Of a stretch of 64,000 bases of DNA, positions 44,407 to 52,700 are shown one piece after another. Location: positions 186,001-250,000 of the forward strand of contig NZ_FMXM01000004.1 of assembly GCF_900103325.1 (NCBI RefSeq), given 5' to 3'. Numbering within the stretch: the first letter of the stretch is position 1; the number at the start of each line of letters is the position of its first letter. Under the pieces are notes generated by a model, which had not been told where the DNA came from, searched no databases, and saw nothing but the letters and a program-made list of their open reading frames with translations. A program made the translations under genes and the position numbers. This DNA comes from Mesorhizobium qingshengii (GTDB lineage Bacteria; Pseudomonadota; Alphaproteobacteria; Rhizobiales; Rhizobiaceae).

Positions 44407-44452
44407 TTGCTGCCTATTCTTGCTGCTAAAATAATTTCACATACAGGCAAAC
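44407..44452 (+). promoter_or_regulatory. tdm promoter with TTTCAC element fused to the -10 box
   Basis: TTGCTG (44407-44412), 17 bp, then AATAAT (44430-44435) running straight into TTTCACATACAGGCAAAC. The last 18 bases nearly match the element at 31223-31240 upstream of the small-membrane-protein operon and dmm, including the CAGGCAAA end. Confidence 0.55.
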
Positions 44453-44477
44453 TTGTTTCTCGAACCGCAAGGCTGAG

Positions 44478-46847
44478 ATGAGCCAGTCGCCCTACCCTGC
44501 AATCGCAGCCGGACCGCCCAAGCCCAGCCTTATCCTGAGGCCCGGCCAGATCGCGCTGCCGCCGGGCATGGAGCGCTATACGATCCAGGGCAACGGCGCG
44601 GTGCTCATCGAGGTCGAAGCCGGCGACACAATCACCGTGCGCAATGTCGAGGGTGGCCAGGCCTGCGAACTGCTGGCCTGGGACAAGACCGGCGCGACCG
44701 ATACCGGCATTTTTGGCGAGACATCGAACAGCAATGCCGCCGGCATCAAGGCGCTGCTCGCCGAGGGCGATGACAGTCTCGCTGCACTTCGGCGCGGGCT
44801 CGCGCGCCGTCAGGTGCAGATCGACCAAGCCAGGGCGCTGCGGGTGTTTGGCGCCGCCACACCCGCCGGCACCGAGCAGGGTTTCACTGCCCTGCGCGAC
44901 GGCTCGATGGTCATCGCCGCCCCCGGCGGGCCTATGCTGGTCGATGGCCACGACACGGCGACGCCACTTACCGTTATCGTCCGGCGGGCCCCCATCCGTC
45001 CGGCGGCGAAATCGCAGCTGGCCGACCCGCTCGCCGATCCGGTGCTCGATTTGCGCGTCCATTCGGCGACTGCGGAATCCTATTTCGTCAAGGCTGGCGA
45101 CTATCTGCAGATCATCGATGTCGACGGGCGCCAGTGCACCGACTTCCAGTGCTTTTCGGCGCGCAAGCTGGACAAAGGCCTCGACCATCCGCTCGACGTA
45201 ACGACGACCCGCACGCTGATGGGATCGAACTATCCGATGCCAGGCCTGCATTCGAAATACTACGACCAGGACATGGAGCCGCTGGTCGAGGTGGTGCAGG
45301 ACACGTGTGGCCGACATGACGCCTTCGCGCTCGCTTGCGCGGCCAAATATTACGACGACATCGGCTATCCCGGTCACACCAACTGCTCGGAGAACTTTAA
45401 TCACGCGTTGTCGGACAAGGGCGTCACGCCACGCGCCGGCTGGATGGCGATCAACTTCTTCTTCAACACGGCGATCGACGCGCATGGCGTCATGGTGTCC
45501 GACGAGCCGTGGTCCAGGCCGGGCGACTATGTGCTGCTGCGCGCGCTCACCGACATCGTCTGCGTTTCATCCGCCTGCCCCGACGACACGACGCCGGCCA
45601 ATGGCTGGAACCTGACCGACATCCATGTGCGGACCTATTCCGGCCAGAACAAATTCTCGCGAGCGATCGCCAGACGCATGACGCCCGATTCGGAACCCAA
45701 AATGACCCGCGAGACATCATTTCATTCGAGCTTTGCCAAGCACACCCGCAACTTCGTCGAGTACCGGGGCTACTGGCTGGCCAATTCCTTCGCCAAGCAA
45801 GGTCCGATCGACGAATACTGGGCCTGCCGGCGGGACGCCGTGATCATGGACCTGTCACCGCTGCGCAAGTTCGAGGTCACCGGCCCGGATTCCGAAGCCT
45901 TGCTGCAATACACGCTGACCCGCGACGTCAAGAAGCTCGGCGTCGGCCAGGTCGTCTATTCGGCGATGTGCTATGAACACGGCGGCATGATCGACGACGG
46001 CACGCTGCTGCGCCTCGGCAAGGACAATTTCCGCTGGGTCGGCGGCGACGATCTGTCCGGCGAATGGTTGCGGGAAACGGCGGCGAAGCTCGGCCTCAAC
46101 GTGCTTGTGCGTTCATCGACCGACCAGATGCACAATGTCGCCGTTCAAGGGCCGAAGAGCCGCGACATTCTCAGGCAGGTGATCTGGACCTCGCCGCTGC
46201 AGCCATCGATCGACGAACTCGAGTGGTTTCGCTTCGCCGTCGCGCGCATCGGCGGCGGCAACGGCATTCCGGTCGTCGTCTCGCGCACCGGCTATACCGG
46301 CGAGCTCGGCTATGAGATCTGGTGCCATCCGCGTGACGCCGAGAAGGTGTTCGACGCGATGTGGGAGGCTGGCCAGCCGCATGGGCTGAAACCAATGGGG
46401 CTGCAGGCGCTCGACATGGTGCGCATCGAGGCCGGGCTGATCTTCGCCGGCTACGAGTTCTCCGACCAGACCGATCCTTTCGAGGCCGGCATCGGCTTCA
46501 CGGTGCCGCTGAAGACCAAGACCGATGACTTCATCGGCCGCGAGGCGCTGATCCGGCGCAAGGAGAACCCGCAAGCAAAGCTGGTCGGCCTCGACATAGA
46601 CGCCAATGTCACTGTGGGCCATGGCGATTGCGTCCATGTCGGCCGCGCGCAGATTGGCGTGGTCACCTCCAGCATGCGCTCTCCCCTGTTGAACAAGAAC
46701 ATCGCGCTGGCGAGGCTCGATGTCACCCATACCGCTGTTGGCACAGAGGTCGAGATCGGCAAGCTCGACGGCCATGCCAAGCGGCTACCGGCGCGCGTTG
46801 TCGCCTTCGCGCACTACGACCCGCAAAAGACCAGACCGCGCTCCTGA
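44478..46847 (+). CDS. tdm: Trimethylamine N-oxide demethylase (TMAO aldolase)
   Basis: A 789-aa enzyme converting TMAO to dimethylamine and formaldehyde. The N-terminal 400 residues are a DUF1989-type metal domain: 'IIDVDGRQCTDFQCFSARK' around residues 212-230 supplies the conserved Asp and Cys, with further candidate Zn ligands Cys277, Cys303, Cys362 and Cys367. The C-terminal half (about 405-785) is a GcvT-like folate domain ('AVQGPKSRDIL', 'SRTGYTGELGYEIWC', 'RIEAGLIFAGYEFSDQ') that can capture the formaldehyde as methylene-THF. The two-domain layout and length match Tdm of Methylocella and Ruegeria. It follows the mgd operon and has its own promoter element. Confidence 0.92.
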   Translation: MSQSPYPAIAAGPPKPSLILRPGQIALPPGMERYTIQGNGAVLIEVEAGDTITVRNVEGGQACELLAWDKTGATDTGIFGETSNSNAAGIKALLAEGDDSLAALRRGLARRQVQIDQARALRVFGAATPAGTEQGFTALRDGSMVIAAPGGPMLVDGHDTATPLTVIVRRAPIRPAAKSQLADPLADPVLDLRVHSATAESYFVKAGDYLQIIDVDGRQCTDFQCFSARKLDKGLDHPLDVTTTRTLMGSNYPMPGLHSKYYDQDMEPLVEVVQDTCGRHDAFALACAAKYYDDIGYPGHTNCSENFNHALSDKGVTPRAGWMAINFFFNTAIDAHGVMVSDEPWSRPGDYVLLRALTDIVCVSSACPDDTTPANGWNLTDIHVRTYSGQNKFSRAIARRMTPDSEPKMTRETSFHSSFAKHTRNFVEYRGYWLANSFAKQGPIDEYWACRRDAVIMDLSPLRKFEVTGPDSEALLQYTLTRDVKKLGVGQVVYSAMCYEHGGMIDDGTLLRLGKDNFRWVGGDDLSGEWLRETAAKLGLNVLVRSSTDQMHNVAVQGPKSRDILRQVIWTSPLQPSIDELEWFRFAVARIGGGNGIPVVVSRTGYTGELGYEIWCHPRDAEKVFDAMWEAGQPHGLKPMGLQALDMVRIEAGLIFAGYEFSDQTDPFEAGIGFTVPLKTKTDDFIGREALIRRKENPQAKLVGLDIDANVTVGHGDCVHVGRAQIGVVTSSMRSPLLNKNIALARLDVTHTAVGTEVEIGKLDGHAKRLPARVVAFAHYDPQKTRPRS

Positions 46848-46932
46848 CGACCGCTTCGCGACGTACAGACCCGCCGGTCGGCGACGTCGCCGGGCGCGTG
46901 AGCCCGCGCGCTCGCAAGCGTGATGTGCATGG

Positions 46933-46990
46933 TTTCACAAAACGCTTGACGTGAAAGCGCGCCGGATCAATCTTCACTCTTAAGAAAAAA
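46933..46990 (+). promoter_or_regulatory. Promoter region of the second APC permease with paired TTTCAC/GTGAAA
   Basis: In the 251-bp gap 46848-47098, TTTCAC (46933-46938) and GTGAAA (46951-46956) form an inverted repeat around a TTGACG -35-like box. CTTCACTCTTAAGAAAA follows at 46972-46988. No other gene is seen in the gap. Confidence 0.5.
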
Positions 46991-47098
46991 ATGCGACTGA
47001 GTGGAAACACGGCAGTCGTGCAATAACATGCCGGGGAACAAGCTTCGCGAAGTCGAGGCATCGCCGGCGGGGAACATAAAAAAGGGGAATTCACACAT

Positions 47099-48808
47099 AT
47101 GAGCACGATAAGCACGGCCCTGGAGCAGCCTGCCGAAAGCAAGCTGCTAAGGCATATCGACTGGCGCGGCGCTTTCTGGGTGGCAAGCGGCGTTCCCGCG
47201 CTGGTCCTGTTCTCGATCGGCGGCATTGCCGGTACGACCGGAACATTGGCCTTCCTGATCTGGACGGCGTCCATGATCATGGGCTTCCTGCAATCCTTCA
47301 CCTATGCCGAAATCGCCGGCCTGTTCCCGAACAAATCCGGCGGCGCCTCGATCTACGGCGCCACCGCCTGGCTGCGTTATTCGAAGTTCATCGCGCCGCT
47401 ATCGGTGTGGTGCAACTGGTTCGCCTGGTCACCGGTGCTGTCGCTCGGCTGCTCGATCGCCGCCGCCTATATCCTCAACGCGCTGGCGCCGGTGCCGCTG
47501 TTCACCGATGCCTCGCCGGATGTCGTCGCCTATATCGCGGCGCATGCCGGAACGAGTGCCGCCGACGCCGTCACGGCGGTGACCGCGGCCGCCACGCCGG
47601 CAATCCGCAACTGGACGCTGTACAGCCACACGCTGGGTCCGGTTTCCTTCACGCTCAACGCGACCTTCTTCATCGGCGCGGTGCTGATGCTGATCATCTT
47701 CTCGATCCAGCATCGCGGCATCCTGGGCACGGCCAACGTGCAGAAATATATCGGCCTGCTGGTCATCATCCCGATGCTGATCGTCGGCGTCGTGCCGATC
47801 GTCACCGGCCAGATCAACTGGGCGAATTTTTCGCCGCTGGTGCCGCTGGCAGCCGCCTATGCGCCCGAGCCCGGCGCCTGGAGCATCGCCGGCTGGACCC
47901 TCGTGCTTGGCGGCATGTTCATCGCCGCATGGTCGACCTACGGCTTCGAGACCGCCGTCTGCTACACTTCGGAGTTCAAGAACCCGGGCACCGACACGTT
48001 CAAGGCCATCTTCTATTCCGGCCTGCTGTGCATGCTGCTGTTCATCCTGGTGCCCTTCACCTTCCAGGGTGTGCTGGGGCTGAACGGCATGCTGGCGACA
48101 CCGATCGTCGATGGCTCCGGCGTTGCCGACGCGCTGGCCGGCATGGTCGGTGGCGGAGCGCTAATCCACAGCCTGCTGGTGATGCTGATGATCCTGGCGC
48201 TGGTGCTGTGCATCATGACCGCCATGGCGGGTTCCTCGCGCACGCTCTACCAGGGCTCCGTCGACGGCTGGCTGCCGCGCTATCTCAGCCATGTCAACGA
48301 ACATGGCGCACCGACCCGTGCCATGTGGACCGATCTCGTCTTCAACCTGATCGTGCTGGCCATCGCCTCGGCCGATGCGACGAGCTTCTTCTTCATCCTC
48401 GCGGTGTCGAACTGCGGCTACATCATCTTCAACTTCCTCAACCTCAACGCCGGCTGGATCCATCGCATCGACAACGGCCATATCGCGCGGCCGTGGAAGG
48501 CACCGAGCTGGCTGCTTGGCGTCGGCGCGATCTTCGCTTACGTCAATGCGATCTTCATGGGCGCCGGTGCCAAGGTGTGGAACCCGATGGCGCTGTGGGC
48601 CGGGCTGATCACGGCTGCCCTGATCATCCCGGTGTTCTGCTACCGGCACTACATCCAGGATGGCGGCAAGTTCCCCGACCATATGATGGCGGACCTCGGC
48701 ATGACGGGTGCCGACCTCTCGGTCAAAAAGGCGGGAATGCTGCCCTATCTGACGCTGGTCGCCGGTGTCGTGGTGATGCTGCTCGCCAACTGGTTTTTCG
48801 TCATCTGA
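47099..48808 (+). CDS. APC-superfamily permease, methylamine locus
   Basis: A 569-aa amino-acid/amine permease with about 12-14 helices. The N-terminus 'GAFWVASGVPALVLFSIGGI' and 'FAWSPVLSLGCSIAAAYILN' are typical of the amino acid transporter group. A long insertion of about 60 residues (135-195) between early helices contains 'DAVTAVTAAATPAIRNWTLY', which is unusual for the family. It closes the plus-strand methylamine cluster after tdm and is followed by a strong terminator. Likely substrates are methylated amines or glutamate-derived intermediates; neither can be chosen from sequence. Confidence 0.85.
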   Translation: MSTISTALEQPAESKLLRHIDWRGAFWVASGVPALVLFSIGGIAGTTGTLAFLIWTASMIMGFLQSFTYAEIAGLFPNKSGGASIYGATAWLRYSKFIAPLSVWCNWFAWSPVLSLGCSIAAAYILNALAPVPLFTDASPDVVAYIAAHAGTSAADAVTAVTAAATPAIRNWTLYSHTLGPVSFTLNATFFIGAVLMLIIFSIQHRGILGTANVQKYIGLLVIIPMLIVGVVPIVTGQINWANFSPLVPLAAAYAPEPGAWSIAGWTLVLGGMFIAAWSTYGFETAVCYTSEFKNPGTDTFKAIFYSGLLCMLLFILVPFTFQGVLGLNGMLATPIVDGSGVADALAGMVGGGALIHSLLVMLMILALVLCIMTAMAGSSRTLYQGSVDGWLPRYLSHVNEHGAPTRAMWTDLVFNLIVLAIASADATSFFFILAVSNCGYIIFNFLNLNAGWIHRIDNGHIARPWKAPSWLLGVGAIFAYVNAIFMGAGAKVWNPMALWAGLITAALIIPVFCYRHYIQDGGKFPDHMMADLGMTGADLSVKKAGMLPYLTLVAGVVVMLLANWFFVI

Positions 48809-48819
48809 CCAGGTCCTTT

Positions 48820-48899
48820 GACCGGGCGCCGATCAGCGCCCGGTCCGCATCCTCCCTGTGATCACAATCCATCCCAGCGAAAGCCGGGACGGATTTTTT
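48820..48899 (+). terminator. Terminator closing the methylamine cluster
   Basis: A perfect 10-bp hairpin, GACCGGGCGC/GCGCCCGGTC (48820-48845), is followed by a second stem, AATCCATCCC with GGGACGGATT (48866-48895, one mismatch), that ends in TTTTTT. The second structure is the likely intrinsic terminator; the first may assist. Confidence 0.8.
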
Positions 48900-48938
48900 G
48901 TTGTTTGCCTCCCTGCCCATTGCGCGGCGCCCGGCGTG

Positions 48939-48978
48939 CGAATATGCTTGTTGTACGATCGTTCAACAAGCATATTCG
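48939..48978. promoter_or_regulatory. Long palindrome P1, likely TetR/BetI-type operator
   Basis: Perfect 15-nt arms (48939-48953 and 48964-48978) flank a 10-bp centre TACGATCGTT. The inner 24 bp (48947-48970) reads CTTGTTGTACG, AT, CGTTCAACAAG. Its right edge is exactly 10 nt upstream of the ATG at 48989. A partner with 23 of 24 core bases identical lies at 60845-60868 upstream of the divergent-facing hydrolase operon. Confidence 0.8.
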
Positions 48979-48988
48979 AGAAGCCTCG

Positions 48989-51091
48989 ATGCCGTGCAAT
49001 CCCCGCTATGAAATCCTGTTCGAGCCGATGCGGATCGGGCCCGTCACCGCGCCAAACCGCTTCTATCAAGTGCCGCATGCGAGCGGCATGACCAACGCTC
49101 TGCCGCGGGTGCGCGCCGCGTTCCGAGAAGCGAAGGCCGAGGGCGGATGGGGCGTGATCTGCACCGGGGCCTGTTCGATCGACCCGAGTTCCGACGACGC
49201 ACCGCTGCCTTTCGCCACGATGTGGGACGACAACGATATCCGCGCGCATGCGCTGATGACGGAGGCGGTACACCGCCATGGCGCGCTTGCGGGCGTGGAA
49301 CTGTGGCACGGCGGCGCATCGGTCATGAACAGGACAAGCCGCCTGCCGCCGCTGTCACCGTCGGGAATTCCGTGGATGGCCACGCATGTCGGCTTCATGG
49401 GCAATTTGCGGCCGAAGACGATGGACAAGGCCGATATCAAGGAAGTGCTGCGATGCCAGGCCGAGGCGGCGCGCAAGGCGCGCACGGCCGGCTTCGACAT
49501 CGTCTACGTCTATGCCGGCATGGGCTATCTCGGCTACGAATTCCTGCTGCCGGAATACAATCACCGCACCGACCAATATGGCGGACCGATCGAGAACCGG
49601 GTGCGCTTCGTGCGCGAGATGATCGAGGTCACCAAGGACGCTGTCGGCAAGGATTGCGGCGTCGCCTTGCGGGTAAGCCTCGAGGAATTGCGCGGTAGGC
49701 CCGGCCGCAACCAGCCCTCCGAGGCGCACGAGCTGGTCGAGCTGCTCGCCGACCTGCCCGACCTGTTCGACGTGAAGATGGATTCCAGTCCGACCGACTG
49801 TTCGGCGTCGCGCTTCACTGGGGAAGGCAGCCACGAGCCGGTGATCGATTTCGTCAAGTCGCTGACGAAGAAGCCGGTGGTCGGCGTCGGCCGCTTCACC
49901 TCGCCCGACACCATGGTCTCGCAGATCAGGCGCGGCGTGCTGGACTTCATCGGCGGCGCGCGCCCCTCGATCGCCGACCCCTTCCTGCCGGCCAAGATCC
50001 GTGAGGGCCGCGAGGCTGAAATCCGCGAATGCATCGGCTGCAACATCTGCATTTCGAGCTGGCATGACGGTGTGCCGGTGCGCTGCACCCAGAACCCGAC
50101 CGCCGGCGAAGAATGGCGGCGCGGCTGGCACCCCGAACGCGTCGAGCGCACCGACGCGCCCGAGCGGATCCTGATTGTCGGCGGCGGACCGGCCGGGCTC
50201 GAATGCGCGCTCACGCTCGGCCGTCGCGGCCATGAGGTGATGCTAGCCGACGGCAGCCGGTCCTTCGGTGGGCGGCTGACCTTCGAGAAGACGCTGCCCG
50301 GCCTCTCGGCCTGGAACCGCGTCGTCGACTACCGGCTCGGGCGCCTCGACGAGATAAGCAACGTCTCGCTCTATCCCGAGAGTCCCTTGGGCGCGGAAGA
50401 GATCATCGCCCTGGCACCGGATCGCGTGGTGCTGGCGACCGGCGCGCGCTGGACCGATATGCTCTACTCCTCGCTGGAGATTCCGGTCGGCCGGCTCGAC
50501 CGTCCCGATGTGCTGACCCCGGACGACATTGCCGGCGGCCGGCTCCCTCAGGGGCCCGCCTTGGTTTTCGATTTCGACAACTATTACATGGGCGGCGTTC
50601 TCACTGAACATCTGGCCGCGCAGGGCATCCCGGTCAGCTACGTGACCCCAGCTGGCCAGGCGTCCGCATGGACGATCATGACCAACGAGTTGCCGTTGGT
50701 GCATCGCGCGCTGGCGCGGCGCAAGGTGCCGGTGACCACGCTGCATCTCCTAAAGTCCTTTGACGGTGAGACGGCGACACTGGCGCATCTGTTCACCGGT
50801 GAGGAAACCCGCGTCGCCTGCCGCTCGGTGGTGATCGTCGGGCTGAGATTGCCGCGCGGCGAGCTCTTCGAGGCGCTGACCGAACGGGCGGACGAGCTTG
50901 CGGCGGCCGGCATCCGCAGTGTCGACCGTATTGGCGACGCGCTGGCCCCGGGCGCCATCGCGCACGCGGTGCACAGCGGCCACAAGCTCGCTCGGGAGAT
51001 CGGAACAAAAATCCGTTGGCCGCCCTACCGTCGCGACACGCCGATCGTCGACGCGGTGGCGGATTTCAACATGCGCACAGCCGCCGAATAG
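48989..51091 (+). CDS. TMADH-fold flavoenzyme (FMN, 4Fe-4S, FAD/NAD domains), substrate unknown N-methyl compound
   Basis: A 700-aa enzyme of the trimethylamine/dimethylamine dehydrogenase and N-methylproline demethylase group. It has an N-terminal Old-Yellow-Enzyme barrel (1-345), a 4Fe-4S site Cys348, Cys351, Cys354 and Cys366 (CIGCNIC...RCTQN), then a nucleotide-binding region starting at GGGPAG (398-403). Compared with trimethylamine dehydrogenase, the Cys carrying covalent FMN is Ala31 (VPHASG), and the aromatic-cage Tyr60 and Trp264 positions are not conserved, while the Trp after the cluster (358) is. The start at 48989 lies 10 nt after palindrome P1; the longer frame from 48818 would run through the terminator. 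It is followed by an MttB-like gene. Confidence 0.85.
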   Translation: MPCNPRYEILFEPMRIGPVTAPNRFYQVPHASGMTNALPRVRAAFREAKAEGGWGVICTGACSIDPSSDDAPLPFATMWDDNDIRAHALMTEAVHRHGALAGVELWHGGASVMNRTSRLPPLSPSGIPWMATHVGFMGNLRPKTMDKADIKEVLRCQAEAARKARTAGFDIVYVYAGMGYLGYEFLLPEYNHRTDQYGGPIENRVRFVREMIEVTKDAVGKDCGVALRVSLEELRGRPGRNQPSEAHELVELLADLPDLFDVKMDSSPTDCSASRFTGEGSHEPVIDFVKSLTKKPVVGVGRFTSPDTMVSQIRRGVLDFIGGARPSIADPFLPAKIREGREAEIRECIGCNICISSWHDGVPVRCTQNPTAGEEWRRGWHPERVERTDAPERILIVGGGPAGLECALTLGRRGHEVMLADGSRSFGGRLTFEKTLPGLSAWNRVVDYRLGRLDEISNVSLYPESPLGAEEIIALAPDRVVLATGARWTDMLYSSLEIPVGRLDRPDVLTPDDIAGGRLPQGPALVFDFDNYYMGGVLTEHLAAQGIPVSYVTPAGQASAWTIMTNELPLVHRALARRKVPVTTLHLLKSFDGETATLAHLFTGEETRVACRSVVIVGLRLPRGELFEALTERADELAAAGIRSVDRIGDALAPGAIAHAVHSGHKLAREIGTKIRWPPYRRDTPIVDAVADFNMRTAAE

Positions 51092-51147
51092 AGCAGTGCC
51101 AGGAAAAGTGCGAAGCGGGTTTCCGTTCGGAATTGCGTCAAACAAGG
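51091..51147. repeat. Degenerate rhizobial intergenic repeat between TMADH-like and mttB-like genes
   Basis: GAGCAGTGCCAGGAAAAGTG, then CGAAGCGGGTTTCCGTTC and the tail TCAAACAAGGAG, is a decayed copy of the element at 39115-39159. The GGAAA/TTTCC stem is still visible and the ACAAGGAG end may serve as ribosome site for the next gene. Confidence 0.65.
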
Positions 51148-51161
51148 AGTTCTAGAGAGCC

Positions 51162-52700
51162 ATGGAGCGCATCACGGCACGTCGCAGACCCGGCCGCCCG
51201 CAGCGCGAGATCGGCGGCATCGAACAGCGGCCATGGAAACAGCTGACGCGACCCTATGCGCCGATCGAAATCCTGTCGACCGACCAGGTGCAGACGATCC
51301 ACGAAATGGGCCTCACCATTCTCGAAGAGATTGGCATGCGGGTGCTGCAGCCGCAGGCGCGCCAGTTCTATCGCGCGGCCGGCTGCGATGTCGACGAAGG
51401 CGAGATGCGGGTGCGCTTCGACCGCGCCATGGTCATGGAGCGCGTCGCCATGGCGCCGTCATCCTTCGAACTGCGCGCTCGCAATCCGCAGAAGAACGTC
51501 AAGGTCGGCGGACGGCACTGCATCCTGTCGTCGGTGGGCGGACCAGCCTATGTCATGGACAATGATCGCGGGCGCCGCCCCGGCACCTATGCCGAGATGT
51601 GCGACTACTTGAAACTCATCCAGTCGTTCAACGTGTTGCACCAAGAGGGCGGCGGGCCGTTCGAGCCACTCGACCTGCACCAGAACACGCGCCATCTCGA
51701 CCTCTACTATGCCGAGATCACTTTGCTCGACAAGAACTGGCAGCCGCAGACGCTCGGCCACGGACGCGCCATCGACGCGCTGGAAATGGTGGCGATCTCG
51801 CTCGGCACGACGCGCGAGAACCTCGCGCGGGAGATGCCGGTCTTCACCGGCATCATCAACACCAATTCGCCGCTGCAGCTCGACGAGCCGATGGCCGAAG
51901 GGCTGATTGCACTGGCCGAGCATGGCCAGGTCAATGTCATCACGCCGTTCACGCTCGCCGGCGCGATGAGCCCTGTGACGCTGGCCGGGGCGCTGTCACA
52001 GCAGCATGCCGAGGCGCTGGCCGGCATTGTGCTCACCCAGATCGTGCGACCCGGCGTGCCGGTGATGTATGGCGGCTTCACCTCCAATGTCGACATGAAG
52101 ACCGGCGCACCGGCCTTCGGCACGCCCGAATACACGCAAGCCGCGCAGATCACCGGCCAGCTGTGCCGGCTGATCGGCGTGCCGTTCCGCTCGAGCAATG
52201 TCACCGCCGCTAATTCGGTCGACGCGCAGGCCGCCTATGAGAGCGCGATGTCGCTGTGGGGGTGCCTGATGGGCGGCGCCAATCTGGTGCTGCACGCCGC
52301 CGGCTGGCTCGGCGGCGGGCTGACGGCGTCGTTCGAGAAACTGGTCATCGACGCCGAGATGCTGCAGATGATGTGCGCCTATTTCGAACCGCCGGTGGTC
52401 GACATCGATACGCTGGCACTGGAAGCCGTGCGCGAGGTCGGTCCGGCGGGACACTTCTTCGGCGCGGCGCACACGATGCAGCGCTACGAGCGCGCCTTCT
52501 ATTCGCCGCTGGTGTCCAACTGGGACAATTACGACACATGGATGGAGCGCGGCCAGGTCACGGCGCGCGAGCGGGCCAACGTCGTGTGGAAGCGCATGGT
52601 CGCCGAATACGAACAGCCGCCGATCGATCCCGGCATCGACGAAGCTTTGCGCGACTATATGGAGCGCCGCAAGCGCGAGGGCGGCTCACCGCTCAACTAA
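51162..52700 (+). CDS. MttB-family (trimethylamine methyltransferase-like) protein, non-pyrrolysine
   Basis: A 512-aa TIM-barrel methyltransferase of the MttB superfamily. There is no in-frame amber codon, so it is the non-pyrrolysine type, whose known members demethylate glycine betaine, proline betaine or related quaternary amines onto a corrinoid protein. Typical segments are 'VQTIHEMGLTILEEIGMRVL', 'LRARNPQKNVKVGG' and 'SVGGPAYVMDNDRGRRPGTY'. A basic N-terminal leader of about 25 residues precedes the domain. No corrinoid-protein or reactivase gene is in the window, so its partner is encoded elsewhere or the activity differs. It is probably co-transcribed with the TMADH-like gene. Confidence 0.88.
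   Translation: MERITARRRPGRPQREIGGIEQRPWKQLTRPYAPIEILSTDQVQTIHEMGLTILEEIGMRVLQPQARQFYRAAGCDVDEGEMRVRFDRAMVMERVAMAPSSFELRARNPQKNVKVGGRHCILSSVGGPAYVMDNDRGRRPGTYAEMCDYLKLIQSFNVLHQEGGGPFEPLDLHQNTRHLDLYYAEITLLDKNWQPQTLGHGRAIDALEMVAISLGTTRENLAREMPVFTGIINTNSPLQLDEPMAEGLIALAEHGQVNVITPFTLAGAMSPVTLAGALSQQHAEALAGIVLTQIVRPGVPVMYGGFTSNVDMKTGAPAFGTPEYTQAAQITGQLCRLIGVPFRSSNVTAANSVDAQAAYESAMSLWGCLMGGANLVLHAAGWLGGGLTASFEKLVIDAEMLQMMCAYFEPPVVDIDTLALEAVREVGPAGHFFGAAHTMQRYERAFYSPLVSNWDNYDTWMERGQVTARERANVVWKRMVAEYEQPPIDPGIDEALRDYMERRKREGGSPLN

Noticed and set aside
51162..52700. Pyrrolysine-containing trimethylamine methyltransferase
   Set aside because: The frame runs 512 codons with no in-frame TAG and no pyl genes are seen, so it is the non-pyrrolysine MttB type.
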